DNA of 5,062 bases, from positions 1 to 5,062 of the forward strand of contig JADZCW010000301.1 in the NCBI GenBank assembly GCA_020851395.1. The letters are read 5' to 3'. Shown piece by piece: positions 4,601-5,062 of the stretch; the stretch's first letter is position 1; every line of letters starts with the position of its first letter. This DNA comes from Phycisphaeraceae bacterium. Lineage in GTDB: Bacteria; Planctomycetota; Phycisphaerae; Phycisphaerales; Phycisphaeraceae. A model generated the notes under the pieces. The model saw only the letters and a program-made list of their open reading frames with translations, was not told the DNA's origin and did not search any database. The translations under genes were made by a program, and so were the position numbers.

Positions 4601-5062
4601 TCAGAGTCCATGGCTGATCGCGCAGAAGTCGTTCTTGAGGGCAGCGTAGAGCTTCTGATACTGCTTGTGCCCCTTGGCGTAGAGCTCCGCCCGCTTGGCG
4701 TTGGGCTTGAGCTTCTCCGTCTCGCGGATCACGGCCTTGCAGGCCTCGGGGACGCTCTTCCAGACGCCCGTGCCGACGCCGGCCAAGAGCGCCACGCCGT
4801 AGGCCGGGCCCTCCTGGGCGTTGATCACCGCGACGTTGCGGCCGTAGACGTCGGCCTGGAGTTGACGCCAGAAGGCTGAACGCGCCCCGCCGCCGGAGAG
4901 ACGCACGGTGCTGATCGAGATGCCCATCTGGTCGAAGATTTCCAGCGCGTCAGCCATGCCGTAGGTCACGCCCTCGATCAGGGAGCGGATCATCGCCGGG
5001 CGGTCGTGCCGGGCGGTCAGGCCGATCCAGCCGCCGCGGGCGTTGGGGTCGGGATAGGGGCA
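4601..5062 (-). CDS. xylB: Xylulokinase (FGGY family), C-terminal 153 aa, 5' partial
   Basis: This is the C-terminal third of a FGGY-family carbohydrate kinase, best matched to xylulokinase, which phosphorylates D-xylulose with ATP to xylulose 5-phosphate in the cytoplasm for entry to the pentose phosphate pathway. The frame is open to the window edge and continues upstream of the ATG at 4993: the first 23 residues visible (CPYPDPNARGGWIGL, then TARHDRPA) belong to the family. Numbering from the window edge, the second FGGY signature is at about 11-36 (GWIGLTARHD, then IRSLIEGVTYGM). SGGGARSAFW at 56-65 is the nucleotide-binding loop, followed by ADVYGRNV and EGPAYGVALLAGVG. Full-length members are about 480-520 aa, so roughly 350 residues lie outside. 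The stop is TGA at 4603-4601. It converges on the PEP-CTERM gene 19 bp away with no terminator between. Confusion with another FGGY pentulose kinase is possible but less likely. Confidence 0.88.
   Translation of the reverse strand, partial: CPYPDPNARGGWIGLTARHDRPAMIRSLIEGVTYGMADALEIFDQMGISISTVRLSGGGARSAFWRQLQADVYGRNVAVINAQEGPAYGVALLAGVGTGVWKSVPEACKAVIRETEKLKPNAKRAELYAKGHKQYQKLYAALKNDFCAISHGL

Noticed and set aside
4588..4624. TGCGC/GCGCA inverted repeat between the convergent genes
   Set aside because: Five-bp arms with a 27-nt loop and no T-tract on either strand; probably chance.

Overview
The window is GC-rich and holds six protein-coding genes, two of them cut by the window edges, with two clear intrinsic terminators. 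It carries no rRNA, tRNA, insertion sequence or CRISPR array that I can see. Two features suggest a planctomycete, perhaps a Phycisphaerae-type lineage: a secreted beta-solenoid protein with a PEP-CTERM sorting tail, and a protein opening with the RPDLxQLRxQAKDLL / YGFxSW module that is common in Planctomycetota and Acidobacteriota. This assignment is inferred from gene content only.

Layout: (1) 1-776 (+) is the C-terminal part of an APH/choline-kinase-fold phosphotransferase. (2) 834-2362 (+) is a self-contained unit: a TTGACA promoter, a leader of about 130 nt, a 430-aa cysteine-rich protein and a strong intrinsic terminator. The leader can fold so that the Shine-Dalgarno of the gene is completely buried in a 15-position stem (14 pairs). 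(3) 2495-2765 (+) is a 66-aa two-helix membrane protein with its own terminator. (4) 2757-3230 (-) is an unrecognised 157-aa protein, convergent with the small membrane gene; its last two codons and stop lie in the terminator. (5) 3231-3426 is a divergent intergenic region with two perfect palindromes. (6) 3427-4581 (+) is a 384-aa exported protein: signal peptide, six tandem 18-residue repeats, a central domain, three more 18-residue repeats, then PEP-CTERM. (7) 4601-5062 (-) is the C-terminal third of a xylulokinase, convergent with the PEP-CTERM gene across a 19-bp gap.

The genes do not form one operon; strand switches and terminators split them into short units. No shared pathway is evident. 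The two kinases are small-molecule kinases on opposite strands, and the PEP-CTERM protein is a surface or matrix component. The most notable finding is the predicted SD-sequestering leader of the 430-aa gene, a candidate cis-regulatory RNA that I cannot match to a named riboswitch or thermometer class.
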